64,000 nt of DNA, taken from the NCBI RefSeq assembly GCF_014202435.1, contig NZ_JACHGU010000002.1:496001-560000 (forward strand), written 5' to 3'. A program made the translations under genes and the position numbers. Shown piece after piece: positions 10,163 to 19,474 of this stretch; position 1 is the first letter of the stretch, and every line of letters starts with the position of its first letter. The DNA comes from Pseudoxanthomonas broegbernensis. Lineage in GTDB: Bacteria; Pseudomonadota; Gammaproteobacteria; Xanthomonadales; Xanthomonadaceae. The notes below the pieces were generated by a model that had not been told where the DNA came from, ran no database searches, and was given only the letters and a program-made list of their open reading frames with translations.

Positions 10163-10678
10163 TCAGGCGTTCTTGTTGTGCCGGCGCATGACGCGCTGCT
10201 TCTCGCGCTGCCAGTCGCGTTCCTTCTCGGTGTCGCGCTTGTCGTGTTCCTTCTTGCCCTTGGCCAGGGCGATCTCCAGCTTGACCTTGTTCCCGCTCCA
10301 GTACATCGCGGTCGGCACCAGGGTGTGGCCTTCGCGCTCGACCTTGCCGATCAGCTTGTCGATCTCGTGCCGGTGCAGCAGCAGCTTGCGGGTGCGGCGG
10401 TCGTTGGCGACCACGTGGGTGGAGGCCTGGATCAGCGGGGTGATCTGCGCGCCGATGAGGTAGATCTCCCCGTCCTGGACGTAGGCGTAGCCGTCGGTCA
10501 GGTTGGCGCGGCCGGCGCGGATGGCCTTGACCTCCCAGCCCTGCAGCGCGATCCCGGCCTCGACGCGCTCGATGAGGTGGTACTCGTAGCGCGCGCGCTT
10601 GTTCAGGGCGATGGTGCGGTTGGCCGGCTCGGCCTTCGATTTCGCCTTTGCCTTATCATGGGCCGGTTTCTTGCTCAT
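10163..10678 (-). CDS. smpB: SsrA (tmRNA)-binding protein
   Basis: Binds tmRNA and delivers it to stalled ribosomes for trans-translation. 171 residues. Core motifs: [66 protein letters not shown], and a basic C-terminal tail [21 protein letters not shown] chose the ATG at 10678 (MSKKPAHDK); an in-frame TTG at 10696 is not needed. The order smpB, ratA, rnfH, bamE and recN is also found in E. coli. No ssrA gene is present in this window. Confidence 0.95.
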   Translation of the reverse strand: MSKKPAHDKAKAKSKAEPANRTIALNKRARYEYHLIERVEAGIALQGWEVKAIRAGRANLTDGYAYVQDGEIYLIGAQITPLIQASTHVVANDRRTRKLLLHRHEIDKLIGKVEREGHTLVPTAMYWSGNKVKLEIALAKGKKEHDKRDTEKERDWQREKQRVMRRHNKNA

Positions 10679-10684
10679 CCGGCC

Positions 10685-10690
10685 ATTGTC
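10685..10690 (-). promoter_or_regulatory. Candidate -10 box of smpB, leaderless geometry
   Basis: On the minus strand GACAAT is followed by six bases and then the smpB ATG. It matches TATAAT at four of six positions, and no ribosome site is seen between the box and the ATG. Confidence 0.35.
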
Positions 10691-10722
10691 GCCCAATTCG
10701 GGCGCCCGCAGACGTCCAACGC

Positions 10723-11151
10723 ATGCCCAGCATTCAGCGCAGCGCCCTGGTCGCGCACCCGGCCTCCCGCATGTTCGACCTGGTCAACGACGTGGCCGCC
10801 TATCCGCGCCGCTTCGCCTGGTGCGAGCAGGCCCAGGTGCTGGAGCAGGACGAAGGCCGGATGCTGGCCCGGCTGGACCTGGGGCTGGGCTCGCTGAGCA
10901 CCTGGTTCACTACCGAGAACCGACTGGAGCGGCCCTGGCGGATCGACATGCGGCTGCGCGACGGCCCGTTCAAGAAGCTGCACGGCCTCTGGAACTTCCA
11001 GTCGCTGGACGAGACCGCATGCAAGGTGACGCTGACGCTTGATTTCGAGCCAGCCTCGCGGCTGCTGGCCCCGGTCCTCGCGCTGGGTTTCCAGGGGCTG
11101 GCCGATCGCATGGTCGACGATTTCGTGCGCGTGGCCGACCGGGGCGGATGA
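10723..11151 (+). CDS. ratA: RatA/COQ10-type START-domain protein
   Basis: 142-residue helix-grip protein of the polyketide cyclase/COQ10 family. Visible: [29 protein letters not shown] at the start, then the antiparallel sheet, and a C-terminal helix ending in [15 protein letters not shown]. coli RatA was described as blocking 70S assembly, while mitochondrial COQ10 binds ubiquinone; either role is possible. It is divergent from smpB and overlaps rnfH by four bases, as in E. coli. Confidence 0.88.
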   Translation: MPSIQRSALVAHPASRMFDLVNDVAAYPRRFAWCEQAQVLEQDEGRMLARLDLGLGSLSTWFTTENRLERPWRIDMRLRDGPFKKLHGLWNFQSLDETACKVTLTLDFEPASRLLAPVLALGFQGLADRMVDDFVRVADRGG

Positions 11152-11426
11152 GCATGCTGCGGGTGCAGGTGGTGCTCGCCTGGCCGCACCGCCAGCAGGT
11201 GCGGGAGCTGTCGCTGGAGGACGGGGCCACGGTGGGCGACGCGGTGCGCCTGGCCGGGCTGCCGGCGCGGGACGTCGCGGGCTATGCCGTGTACGGCGTG
11301 GCCGCGCAAGCCGGACAACGGCTGCGGGATGGCGACCGGGTGGAACTGCTCAGGCCGCTGCAGGCCGACCCGAAAGAGGCGCGGCGCCGGCGCGCCGCCG
11401 GCGGTGCGGGAGCGCGCGGGCGCTGA
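11148..11426 (+). CDS. rnfH: RnfH family protein (UPF0125)
   Basis: 92 residues with a ubiquitin-like beta-grasp fold: RVQVVLAWPHRQQVRELSLEDGATVGDAVRLAG, then GYAVYGVAAQAGQRLRDGDRVELLRPLQADPKEARRRR. The DRVELLRPL.DPKEARR end is the family signature. The biochemical role is unknown; the name comes from linkage to rnf genes in other bacteria. ATG overlaps the ratA stop; the gene converges with bamE. Confidence 0.9.
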   Translation: MSMLRVQVVLAWPHRQQVRELSLEDGATVGDAVRLAGLPARDVAGYAVYGVAAQAGQRLRDGDRVELLRPLQADPKEARRRRAAGGAGARGR

Positions 11427-11429
11427 GGA

Positions 11430-11831
11430 TCAGCGGCGGCGCTTGTCCTTTTCCTTGGCCAGGTTGGGGCCGAACTGGCGCAGCGAGTTGCGGGCCAGGT
11501 CCGCGTCCTGCTCGGGGAAGTAGTCGCCTTCCCAGCGCGCCAGCGCGTCGTTCTCGAAATGCAGGGTGAGGGTCTTGATCTCGACGGTGCCGCGGCGGTT
11601 GGTGCGCTGGCTGGAGGCGTAGTCCCAGCGCTGGGCGTGGAACGGGTCGGCCAGCGAGGGCGTGCCGAGCAGGCTGACGACCTGCTGCTTGCTCAGGCCC
11701 GGGCGCAACTGGTCCACGGCTTCCTTTTCCATCAGGTTGCCCTGGTAGATCGGCTGCTTGTAGAGGATGCCGCAGCCGGCGACGGCGAGCGAGAGAGGGG
11801 CGATCAGCAGCAGGCGGCGGAAACGGAGCAT
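11430..11831 (-). CDS. bamE: Outer-membrane assembly lipoprotein BamE (SmpA/OmlA)
   Basis: Small lipoprotein of the BAM complex that inserts beta-barrel proteins into the outer membrane. 133 residues. A lipoprotein signal ends in the lipobox VAGC with C20 as the acylated cysteine. The BamE core follows: YKQPIYQGN, LRPGLSKQQVVSLLGTPSLADPFHAQRWDY and a basic tail. Start ATG at 11831, the only one giving a signal peptide of normal length. It is divergent from fur, the omlA-fur arrangement also known in Pseudomonas and Xanthomonas. Confidence 0.93.
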   Translation of the reverse strand: MLRFRRLLLIAPLSLAVAGCGILYKQPIYQGNLMEKEAVDQLRPGLSKQQVVSLLGTPSLADPFHAQRWDYASSQRTNRRGTVEIKTLTLHFENDALARWEGDYFPEQDADLARNSLRQFGPNLAKEKDKRRR

Positions 11832-11936
11832 GCGGGCACACGGGGCGGGAAGTGGCCCGATGATACACTCCCGGCGCATCGCACGGCCGCCTCCCGCGCG
11901 CCCGGCGGTAAACCGGCAGTGAATGGAGGAGTGTCC

Positions 11937-12344
11937 ATGGAATCGAACGAGCTGCGCCGCGTCGGCCTGAAGGTTACGCACCCACGAATGCGCATCCTCC
12001 AGTTGCTCGAGCAGAAGCAGCCCGAGCACCACCTCACCGCCGAGGACATCTACCGCCAGTTGCTGGACCGCGGCGACGAGATCGGCCTGGCCACGGTCTA
12101 CCGGGTGCTGACCCAGTTCGAGGCGGCGGGCCTGGTGCTCAAGCACAACTTCGAGGGCGGCCAGGCGATGTACGAACTGGACCGCGGCGGCCACCACGAC
12201 CACATGGTCGACGTGGATACAGGCCAGATCATCGAGTTCGAGAGCAGCGAGATCGAGGAACTGCAGCGCGAGATCGCCGCCAAGCACGGCTACGAGCTGG
12301 AGGAGCATTCGCTGGTGCTGTACGTGCGCAAGAAGCGCCGCTAG
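11937..12344 (+). CDS. fur: Ferric uptake regulator
   Basis: Iron-responsive repressor. 135 residues. N-terminal winged helix (LRRVGLKVTHPRMRILQLLEQ, TAEDIYRQLLDRGDEIGLATVYRVLTQFEAAGLV) and C-terminal metal-binding half with HHDHMVDVDTGQIIEFES. The CxxC of E. coli Fur is absent here; the protein has no cysteine, as in Pseudomonas-type Fur proteins that lack the structural zinc site. ATG at 11937 follows GGAGGA at 11925-11930. No clear Fur box is visible upstream. Confidence 0.95.
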   Translation: MESNELRRVGLKVTHPRMRILQLLEQKQPEHHLTAEDIYRQLLDRGDEIGLATVYRVLTQFEAAGLVLKHNFEGGQAMYELDRGGHHDHMVDVDTGQIIEFESSEIEELQREIAAKHGYELEEHSLVLYVRKKRR

Positions 12345-12415
12345 AAGCCGCTTCCGGGACATCCTTCGCGGGGCGCTCGCGCCCACCGGCCGCCGCCCCG
12401 CAACCGGGCCTCTAC

Positions 12416-14152
12416 TCAGCGCGCAGCGCCGCCCGCGCGCCGCCGCGGCGGGCGCTGCGCCGGCTTGGCCTGCGCATCGGCCGCCACCGCCCCGTCGAGC
12501 AGGCGCCGGGCCGCGGCGTGGGCCTCCGGGCCGATTGCCACGCCGCCGAGCATGCGTGCCAGCTCCGCCTCGCGCCCGGCCGCGTCCAGCCGCTCGACCG
12601 CGCTGCGGGTGATGCCCTCGACCGGCGCCTTGCTGACCCGGTAATGGACGTGGCCCTGCGCGGCGACTTGCGGCAGATGGGTCACGCACAGCACCTGGCG
12701 GGCGCGGCCCAGCTCGCGCAGCTTGCGCCCGACGATCTCGGCCACCGCGCCGCCGATGCCCGAGTCGACCTCGTCGAAGACCATCGTTGGCACCGCGTCC
12801 GACCCCAGCGCGGCGACCTCGATGGCCAGCGAGATGCGCGACAGCTCGCCGCCGGAGGCCACCTTGCGCAGCGGTCTCGGCGGCTGGCCGGCGTTGGCCG
12901 CGACCAGGAATTCGACCCGTTCGGCGCCGTTCGGGTCGGGGCGGCCGTTGCCGGGCATCGGCTCCAATTCGACCTGGAAGCGGCCGCCGCCCATGCCCAG
13001 CTCGTCGATCAGCAAGGTGGTGGCCTGAGCCAGCTCCCGGGCGGTCGCCGTGCGGGTGGCGGTCAGCGCGGCGGCGGCCTGCCGCCAGGCGCCGGCGGCG
13101 GCGTCGATCTCGGCGTCCAGCCCGTCCAGGCGCTGGCCGGCGTCGTGCAGTGCAGTCAGCTCGGCGGCGATGCTGTCGCGGTGCGCGGCCAGTTCGGCCG
13201 GGGCCAGGCGATGCTTGCGGGCCAGGTCGTGGAGCCGGCCCAGGCGCCGCTCCAGTTCCTCGAAGCGGGCCGGGTCCAGTTCGAGGTCGTCGCGGATGCG
13301 GCCGACCAGGGCCAGCGCCTCCTCCATCTGCACGCCGGCGCCTTCCAGCAGCACGTCCGCCTCGGCCAGCCGCGGCTCGTGTTCGGCGGCGCGCGCCAGG
13401 TGGCCGCGGACCTGCTGCAACTGCCGGGTCAGCGAGGGCGAATCGTCGCCGCCCAGGCGGACCAGGGCATCGTCGCAGGCGGCGATCAGGCCGGCGGCGT
13501 TGGCGTGGCGGCGGTGGGCGGCATCCAGGGCGGCCAATGCCGCCGGGTCCAGGTCCTCGCGCTCCAGCTCGGCCAGTTGATGCTCCAGCCAGCCGATGCG
13601 GTCGCCGACGTCGCCCTGGGCCAGCAGGCGCTCGCGTTCGGCCAGGAGCGCCTGCCAGGCGGCGGCGGCGCTGCGCACGGCACTGCGCTCGGCATCGTTG
13701 CCGGCATGGGCGTCGAGCAGGGCCAACTGGCTGGCGCGGGAAAGCAGGGACTGGTGCTGGTGCTGGCCGTGGATCTCCACCAGCAGGCCGGCCAGCTCGG
13801 TCAACTGGGCCAGGGTGGCCGGGCGGCCGTTGATCCATGCGCGCGAGCCGCCGTCGGCACGGATCACCCGCCGCAACTGGCACTGGCCGTCCTCGTCCAG
13901 CTCGTTCTCGCCCAGCCAGTGGCGGGCGGCGGCGTTGCCGGCGAGGTCGAAGTCGGCCGACAGCTCGGCGCGCTCGCTGCCGTGCCGGACCACGCCGCTG
14001 TCGGCGCGCAGGCCGGACAGGAAGCCCAGCGCATCGACCAGCAGCGACTTGCCCGCGCCGGTCTCGCCGGAGATCACGGTCATGCCCGGGCCGAACTCCA
14101 GTTCGGTGGCGCGGACGACGGCGAAGTCCTTGAGGGCGAGGTGGGTGAGCAT
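12416..14152 (-). CDS. recN: DNA repair protein RecN
   Basis: SMC-like ATPase that holds broken DNA for recombinational repair. 578 residues, slightly longer than usual (about 553) owing to a basic Pro/Arg-rich tail. Walker A ISGETGAGKSLLVDAL near residue 30, a long coiled-coil middle, ABC signature KVASGGELSRISLAIEV and Walker B TMVFDEVDSGIGG in the C-terminal third. Start ATG at 14152 gives the family N-terminus MLTHLALKDFAVV. A TACAAT box stands seven bases before it. No LexA-type box is recognisable. Confidence 0.95.
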   Translation of the reverse strand: MLTHLALKDFAVVRATELEFGPGMTVISGETGAGKSLLVDALGFLSGLRADSGVVRHGSERAELSADFDLAGNAAARHWLGENELDEDGQCQLRRVIRADGGSRAWINGRPATLAQLTELAGLLVEIHGQHQHQSLLSRASQLALLDAHAGNDAERSAVRSAAAAWQALLAERERLLAQGDVGDRIGWLEHQLAELEREDLDPAALAALDAAHRRHANAAGLIAACDDALVRLGGDDSPSLTRQLQQVRGHLARAAEHEPRLAEADVLLEGAGVQMEEALALVGRIRDDLELDPARFEELERRLGRLHDLARKHRLAPAELAAHRDSIAAELTALHDAGQRLDGLDAEIDAAAGAWRQAAAALTATRTATARELAQATTLLIDELGMGGGRFQVELEPMPGNGRPDPNGAERVEFLVAANAGQPPRPLRKVASGGELSRISLAIEVAALGSDAVPTMVFDEVDSGIGGAVAEIVGRKLRELGRARQVLCVTHLPQVAAQGHVHYRVSKAPVEGITRSAVERLDAAGREAELARMLGGVAIGPEAHAAARRLLDGAVAADAQAKPAQRPPRRRAGGAAR

Positions 14153-14159
14153 GGGGCGT

Positions 14160-14165
14160 ATTGTA
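14160..14165 (-). promoter_or_regulatory. Candidate -10 box of recN, leaderless geometry
   Basis: TACAAT on the minus strand ends seven bases before the recN ATG and no ribosome site lies between, so transcription would start at about the start codon. Confidence 0.5.
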
Positions 14166-14363
14166 GGGGCGGCGCGTGGCGTCCGATGCTGGTGCCGCAT
14201 CGTCGCAGGCCGCGCGACCGGCCGCTGCAGGGGCGGGCGATACCGTGCCGGCGTTCCTCCGGCCGGGGCGATGCCGGACGGCGCGGCGGGCCGCCCTCCC
14301 AGGCACGCGGCCGGCGTACCGGCCCGGGCCCCCGGCTTGCGGCCATCGCCGCATGCGGCTATC

Positions 14364-14369
14364 TATACT
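14364..14369 (+). promoter_or_regulatory. Candidate -10 box of hrcA, leaderless geometry
   Basis: TATACT ends five bases before the hrcA ATG at 14375. There is no ribosome site. A TTGCGG lies 21 bases upstream, which is too far for a standard -35. Confidence 0.5.
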
Positions 14370-14374
14370 CCGGC

Positions 14375-15433
14375 ATGAACGCCGCCTCGCCGCCCCTGGA
14401 CCCTCGTGCGCGGCAATTGCTGCGCACCCTGATCGGGCGCTACATCCGCGACGGCGAGCCGGTCGGGTCGCAGACCCTGGCCCGGCATGCGGGGCTGGAC
14501 GTCAGCCCGGCCACCATCCGCAACATCCTGGCCGACCTGGAGGACAGCGGGCTGCTGAGTTCGCCGCACGCCTCGGCAGGCCGGGTGCCGACGGTGCAGG
14601 GCTACCGGATGTTCGTCGACAGCCTGTTGCAGGTGCGTTCGCTGGGCGAGCGCGAGGTCGCGCGCCTGCGCGCCGAGCTGACCGCCGGCGCCGGCACCCA
14701 GGCGCTGCTGGGCAACGCCTCCGAGTTGCTGTCGGCGATGACCCGCTTCGTCGGCGTGGTCAGCGCCCCGCGGCGCGGGCAGTTCGCGTTCCGCCAGATC
14801 GACTTCGTGCCCCTGGACGGGCGCCGGGTGCTGGCGATCGTGGTGTTCGCCGACGGCGAGGTGCAGAACCGGGTGGTCGAGCCGCAGCGGGCGTTCGAGC
14901 CGGCCGAGCTGGAGCGGGTGGCCAACTACCTCAACGCCCATTGCGCCGGCCGGCCGCTGGCGCAGATCCGCGCGACCCTGCTGCACGAGCTGCGCCAGGC
15001 CCGCGACGAGATGGAGCAGTTGCTGGCGCAATCGGTGGAGCTGGCCGAGCAGGCACTGGAGCCGCCGGGCGACGACATGGTCCTGGCCGGGCAGACCCGG
15101 CTGATGGGCCTGCAGGACCTGTCGGACGTGGACCGGCTGCGCGAGCTGTTCGAGGCCTTCGCCCGCAAGCGCGAGATCCTGCAACTGCTCGAGCGCACCC
15201 AGCGCGCGCCGGGCGTGCGCATCTTCATCGGCGAGGAGACCGGGCTGGCGCCGCTGGACGGGGTCTCGCTGGTCACCGCGCCCTACGGCGCCGGCGGCCA
15301 GGTGCTGGGCGTGCTGGGCGTGATCGGCCCCACCCGAATGGCCTACGACCGGGTGATCCCGGTGGTCCAGGCGGCCGCCGACGTCCTCGGCGCGGTGCTG
15401 CAGCCGCCGGGCGGCGACCGGCCGGCGACTTGA
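14375..15433 (+). CDS. hrcA: Heat-inducible transcription repressor HrcA
   Basis: Repressor of chaperonin genes through the CIRCE operator. 352 residues: N-terminal winged helix ([54 protein letters not shown]), then a GAF-like regulatory domain including [23 protein letters not shown]. It is the first gene of hrcA-grpE-dnaK-dnaJ. No CIRCE sequence (TTAGCACTC inverted repeat) is visible here, so its target, probably groESL, lies elsewhere. The open frame extends far upstream in the recN antisense; the ATG at 14375 fits the family start. Confidence 0.95.
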   Translation: MNAASPPLDPRARQLLRTLIGRYIRDGEPVGSQTLARHAGLDVSPATIRNILADLEDSGLLSSPHASAGRVPTVQGYRMFVDSLLQVRSLGEREVARLRAELTAGAGTQALLGNASELLSAMTRFVGVVSAPRRGQFAFRQIDFVPLDGRRVLAIVVFADGEVQNRVVEPQRAFEPAELERVANYLNAHCAGRPLAQIRATLLHELRQARDEMEQLLAQSVELAEQALEPPGDDMVLAGQTRLMGLQDLSDVDRLRELFEAFARKREILQLLERTQRAPGVRIFIGEETGLAPLDGVSLVTAPYGAGGQVLGVLGVIGPTRMAYDRVIPVVQAAADVLGAVLQPPGGDRPAT

Positions 15434-15457
15434 ATCGCCCCGCCCCGGTCCCCATAG
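15429..15457 (+). promoter_or_regulatory. Sigma-32-type heat-shock promoter before grpE
   Basis: CTTGAAT at 15429-15435 and CCCCATAG at 15450-15457 with 14 bases between, very close to the sigma-32 consensus (CTTGAA, then CCCCAT). The -35 overlaps the hrcA stop codon. It would let grpE-dnaK-dnaJ be induced separately from hrcA. Confidence 0.75.
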
Positions 15458-15503
15458 CGGGCGGGATGGGCGGCCGGGAGCGCCGCCACGGAGCCGATTC
15501 GCA

Positions 15504-16016
15504 ATGACCCAGAACGAAACCCCCTCACCCGGCCACGAAGGTGAGGCCACGCTCGAGTCCCAGCTTCGCGACGAGATCGAGGCCCTGCGCGCGGAAATCG
15601 AGCAGTTGCGCATGGACTCCCTGCGCGAGCGCGCCGACCTGGAGAACCAGCGCAAGCGCGTGGCCCGCGACATCGACATCGCCCGCAAGTTCGCCAACGA
15701 GCGCCTGCTGGGCGAGCTGCTGCCGGTGTTCGACAGCCTGGACGCCGGCCTGGTCGCCGCCGACGGGCACGAAGGGCCGCTTCGGGACGGGCTGGAACTG
15801 ACCTATCGCCAGTTGCTGAAGGTGGCCGGCGAGCATGGCCTGGCCATCGTCGATCCGGTGGGCGAGCCGTTCGATCCCGAGCACCACCAGGCCATCAGCC
15901 AGGCCGACCCCGGCCAGGCCGAGCCGGGCAGCGTGCTGCAGGTGTTCCAGAAGGGCTACCGCCTCAACGAGCGCCTGCTGCGGCCGGCGCTGGTGGTGGT
16001 GGCCCGCCACGACTGA
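15504..16016 (+). CDS. grpE: Nucleotide exchange factor GrpE
   Basis: Releases ADP from DnaK. 170 residues: an acidic N-terminus, a long helix with [19 protein letters not shown] and [15 protein letters not shown], and the beta domain containing [14 protein letters not shown] and the family signature [21 protein letters not shown] near the end. It follows a sigma-32-type promoter and precedes dnaK. Confidence 0.96.
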   Translation: MTQNETPSPGHEGEATLESQLRDEIEALRAEIEQLRMDSLRERADLENQRKRVARDIDIARKFANERLLGELLPVFDSLDAGLVAADGHEGPLRDGLELTYRQLLKVAGEHGLAIVDPVGEPFDPEHHQAISQADPGQAEPGSVLQVFQKGYRLNERLLRPALVVVARHD

Positions 16017-16036
16017 ACCGGCCCGCCGCCGCGCCA

Positions 16037-16066
16037 CTTGAACGGCGCCGGCGCGGCCTCCATCTA
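16037..16066 (+). promoter_or_regulatory. Sigma-32-type heat-shock promoter before dnaK
   Basis: CTTGAAC at 16037-16043 and CTCCATCTA at 16058-16066, with 14 bases between, the same spacing as the grpE promoter. One base departs from the CCCCAT core. It lies in the 105-base grpE-dnaK gap and would give extra dnaK transcript during heat shock. Confidence 0.65.
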
Positions 16067-16121
16067 GCGCTCAAGGCCGGTGCGTGAAGCGGCCAATCCA
16101 TTCCCGAGGGAGCATCCACAC

Positions 16122-18047
16122 ATGAGCAAGATCATCGGCATCGACCTGGGCACGACCAACTCGTGCGTCGCGATCATGGACGGCGGCAAGGCCCGCGTGA
16201 TCGAGAACGCCGAAGGCGACCGCACCACGCCCTCGATCGTGGCCTACACCAAGGACGGCGAGGTCCTGGTCGGCGCGCCGGCCAAGCGCCAGGCGGTCAC
16301 CAACCCCAAGAACACCTTCTATGCGGTCAAGCGCCTGATCGGCCGCAAGTTCACCGACGCCGAGGTCCAGAAGGACCTGGACCTGGTGCCGTACGCGATC
16401 CTCCAGCACGACAACGGCGACGCCTGGGTGGCCGCCGCCGACGGCCGCAAGATGGCCCCGCAGGAGATCTCGGCCAAGACCCTGGAGAAGATGAAGAAGA
16501 CCGCCGAGGCCTACCTGGGCGAGACCGTCACCGAGGCGGTCATCACCGTGCCGGCGTACTTCAACGACAGCCAGCGCCAGGCGACCAAGGACGCCGGCCG
16601 CATCGCCGGCCTGGACGTCAAGCGCATCATCAACGAGCCCACCGCCGCGGCCCTGGCCTACGGCCTGGACAAGAACGGCGGCGACCGCAAGATCGTGGTC
16701 TACGACCTGGGCGGCGGCACCTTCGACGTGTCGATCATCGAGATCGCCGAGGTCGACGGCGAGAAGCAGTTCGAGGTGCTGGCCACCAACGGCGACACCT
16801 TCCTGGGCGGCGAGGACTTCGACGCGCGCGTGATCGACTACCTGGTCGAGGAGTTCCAGAAGGATCAGGGCATCGACCTGCGCAAGGACCCGCTGGCCCT
16901 GCAGCGCCTGAAGGACGCGGCCGAGCGCGCCAAGATCGAGCTGTCGTCCGCGCAGCAGACCGAGGTCAACCTGCCGTACGTCACCGCCGACGCGTCCGGT
17001 CCCAAGCACCTGACCATCAAGCTGACCCGGGCCAAGCTGGAGGCGCTGGTCGAGGACCTGGTGAAGAAGTCGATCGAGCCGTGCCGCACCGCGCTGAAGG
17101 ACGCCGGCCTGCGCGCCTCCGACATCGGCGAGGTGATCCTGGTCGGCGGCCAGACCCGCATGCCCAAGGTGCAGGCGGCGGTGGCCGAGTTCTTCGGCAA
17201 GGAGCCGCGCAAGGACGTCAACCCGGACGAGGCCGTGGCCGTGGGCGCGGCGATCCAGGGCGGCGTGCTGGCCGGCGACGTCAAGGACGTGCTGCTGCTG
17301 GACGTGACCCCGCTGAGCCTGGGCATCGAGACCCTGGGCGGCGTCATGACCAAGATCATCGAGAAGAACACCACCATCCCGACCAAGGCCTCGCAGGTGT
17401 TCTCCACCGCTGAGGACAACCAGTCGGCGGTGACCGTGCACGTGCTGCAGGGCGAGCGCGAGCAGGCCCGCTTCAACAAGTCGCTGGCCAAGTTCGACCT
17501 CACCGGCATCGATTCCGCGCCGCGCGGCATGCCGCAGGTGGAGGTGTCCTTCGACATCGACGCCAACGGCATCCTGCACGTGTCGGCCAAGGACAAGAAG
17601 ACCGGCAAGGAGCAGAAGGTCGAGATCAAGGCCGGCTCGGGCCTGTCCGAGGACGAGATCGCGCGGATGGTGGCCGACGCCGAGGCCAACCGCGAGGAAG
17701 ACAAGAAGTTCCACGAACTGGTGCAGGCGCGCAACCAGGCCGACGGCCTGGTCCACGCCACCCGCAGCGCCATCGCCGAGCACGGCGAGAAGGTGCCGGG
17801 CGACGTCATCGGCCGGGTCGAGTCGGCCGTCGCCGACCTGGAGACCGCGCTCAAGGGCGACGACAAGGCGCAGATCGAGGCCCGGGCCAAGGCGCTGGAG
17901 GAGGCCGGGCAGTCGCTGTACGCGGCCGCCGCCGCCGCCCAGCAGCCCGGCGGCGCCGAGGCCGACGCGTCCGGCGGCGGTGCCGCCGGTGCGCAGGACG
18001 ACGTGGTCGATGCCGAGTTCACCGAGGTCAAGGACGACAAGAAGTAA
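16122..18047 (+). CDS. dnaK: Chaperone protein DnaK (Hsp70)
   Basis: ATP-driven chaperone. 641 residues. Nucleotide-binding domain with [51 protein letters not shown] and [15 protein letters not shown]; substrate-binding domain from about residue 390 with [20 protein letters not shown] and [16 protein letters not shown]; a Gly/Ala-rich linker and the acidic EFTEVKD-type tail. ATG at 16122 follows GAGGGA at 16106-16111. The product is highly conserved. Confidence 0.98.
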   Translation: MSKIIGIDLGTTNSCVAIMDGGKARVIENAEGDRTTPSIVAYTKDGEVLVGAPAKRQAVTNPKNTFYAVKRLIGRKFTDAEVQKDLDLVPYAILQHDNGDAWVAAADGRKMAPQEISAKTLEKMKKTAEAYLGETVTEAVITVPAYFNDSQRQATKDAGRIAGLDVKRIINEPTAAALAYGLDKNGGDRKIVVYDLGGGTFDVSIIEIAEVDGEKQFEVLATNGDTFLGGEDFDARVIDYLVEEFQKDQGIDLRKDPLALQRLKDAAERAKIELSSAQQTEVNLPYVTADASGPKHLTIKLTRAKLEALVEDLVKKSIEPCRTALKDAGLRASDIGEVILVGGQTRMPKVQAAVAEFFGKEPRKDVNPDEAVAVGAAIQGGVLAGDVKDVLLLDVTPLSLGIETLGGVMTKIIEKNTTIPTKASQVFSTAEDNQSAVTVHVLQGEREQARFNKSLAKFDLTGIDSAPRGMPQVEVSFDIDANGILHVSAKDKKTGKEQKVEIKAGSGLSEDEIARMVADAEANREEDKKFHELVQARNQADGLVHATRSAIAEHGEKVPGDVIGRVESAVADLETALKGDDKAQIEARAKALEEAGQSLYAAAAAAQQPGGAEADASGGGAAGAQDDVVDAEFTEVKDDKK

Positions 18048-18199
18048 GCCGCTATCCCGTACGGGCGTCGGTGGGCGCCCGCGGCCGGCCAGCCTGCGTC
18101 GTCGATCCGGCCGCGCGGGCTGTTCCATGACACGGCCCAAGCGGGACGGCCCAGGGGGTGGTCCATGAAGCGGTCAAGGCAAGAAGCCCGGAATTACCG

Positions 18200-19321
18200 A
18201 TGAGCAAACGCGATTACTACGAGGTGCTGGGCGTTGCCCGCGGCGCCAGCGACGAAGAGCTGAAGAAGGCCTACCGCCGCTGCGCGATGAAGCACCACCC
18301 CGACCGCAATCCGGGCGACGCGGCGGCCGAGGCGTCCTTCAAGGAGTGCAAGGAAGCCTACGAGGTGCTGACGGACGCGGCCAAGCGCCGCGCCTACGAC
18401 ACCCACGGCCATGCCGCCTTCGAGCAGGGCATGGGCGGCGGCGGCCCCGGGCCGGACATGAACGACATCTTCGGCGACATCTTCGGCACCATCTTCGGCG
18501 GCGCCGGCGGCGGGCGCGCCGCGCGCCGCGGCGCCGACATCGGCTACGTGATGGAGCTGGACCTGGAAGAGGCCGTCGCCGGCGTCGAGAAGCGCATCGA
18601 GATTCCCACCCTGGCCGAGTGCCGGGGCTGCAACGGCAGCGGCTCGGAGGACGGCAAGGTCGAGACCTGCGGTACCTGCCACGGCCGCGGCCAGGTGCGC
18701 TTCCAGCGCGGTATCTTCACCATGCAGCAAGCCTGCCCGGAGTGCGGCGGCCGCGGCCAGGCGATCCGAAACCCATGCAAGGCCTGCCACGGCGCCGGCC
18801 GGATCGAGGACGAGAAGACCCTGTCGGTGAAGATCCCGGCCGGCGTGGACAGCGGCGACCGCATCCGCCTGGGCGGCGAGGGCGAGGCCGGCCCCCCGGG
18901 CACGCCGCCGGGCGACCTGTACGTGGAGGTGCGCGTGCGCGAGCACGCGATCTTCCGCCGCGACGGCGACGACCTGCACTGCGACGTGCCGATCCGCATC
19001 TCGCAGGCGGCGCTGGGCGATGCGGTGAACGTGCCCACCCTGGACGGCGAGGCGGAGATCCGCGTGCCCGCCGAGACCCAGGGCGGCAAGGTGTTCCGCC
19101 TGCGCGGCAAGGGCGTGCGCTCGGTGCGCAGCCGCAACCCCGGCGACCTGTATTGCCGCGTGGTGGTCGAGACCCCGGTCAACCTCACCGCCGAGCAGCG
19201 CGAGTTGCTGGAGAAGTTCGAGGCCACCTTCATCGGCGAGGAGGGCCGCCGGCATTCGCCGCGCTCGGCCACGTTCCTGGATGGGGTGAAGTCGTTCTGG
19301 GACCGCATGACCTCGTCCTGA
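18200..19321 (+). CDS. dnaJ: Chaperone protein DnaJ (Hsp40)
   Basis: Co-chaperone that stimulates the DnaK ATPase. 373 residues. J-domain 1-70 with [11 protein letters not shown] (HPD motif), a Gly/Phe-rich stretch (GQ-type repeats [18 protein letters not shown]), a zinc domain with four CxxCxGxG-type repeats ([32 protein letters not shown]), and C-terminal peptide-binding and dimer domains. ATG at 18200; the 152-base gap from dnaK shows no obvious promoter or terminator. Confidence 0.97.
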   Translation: MSKRDYYEVLGVARGASDEELKKAYRRCAMKHHPDRNPGDAAAEASFKECKEAYEVLTDAAKRRAYDTHGHAAFEQGMGGGGPGPDMNDIFGDIFGTIFGGAGGGRAARRGADIGYVMELDLEEAVAGVEKRIEIPTLAECRGCNGSGSEDGKVETCGTCHGRGQVRFQRGIFTMQQACPECGGRGQAIRNPCKACHGAGRIEDEKTLSVKIPAGVDSGDRIRLGGEGEAGPPGTPPGDLYVEVRVREHAIFRRDGDDLHCDVPIRISQAALGDAVNVPTLDGEAEIRVPAETQGGKVFRLRGKGVRSVRSRNPGDLYCRVVVETPVNLTAEQRELLEKFEATFIGEEGRRHSPRSATFLDGVKSFWDRMTSS

Positions 19322-19430
19322 TCGCGCGGATGCCGGCTCCGGTCTCGCGGGCATGGCGGCTTTCGCGGGCGGCGCGCCTGCGCACGAGGCGGCTGCTGCG
19401 CCGCAGCACCCCTGTACGCGCGCGTCTGCC

Positions 19431-19436
19431 TAGAAT
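19431..19436 (+). promoter_or_regulatory. Candidate -10 box of the GH16 gene
   Basis: TAGAAT lies 38 bases before the ATG of the downstream glucanase gene. No clear -35. Confidence 0.4.
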
Positions 19437-19474
19437 CGGACTACCGCGCATGGGCGGTATCCGTGGAGCAGGGG

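Noticed and set aside
11832-11936. Fur box in the bamE/fur gap
   Set aside because: GATGATACACT only vaguely resembles the GATAATGATAATCATTATC consensus; too few matches.
14153-14374. CIRCE element for HrcA before hrcA
   Set aside because: I searched by eye for the TTAGCACTC inverted repeat in the recN-hrcA interval and did not find it.
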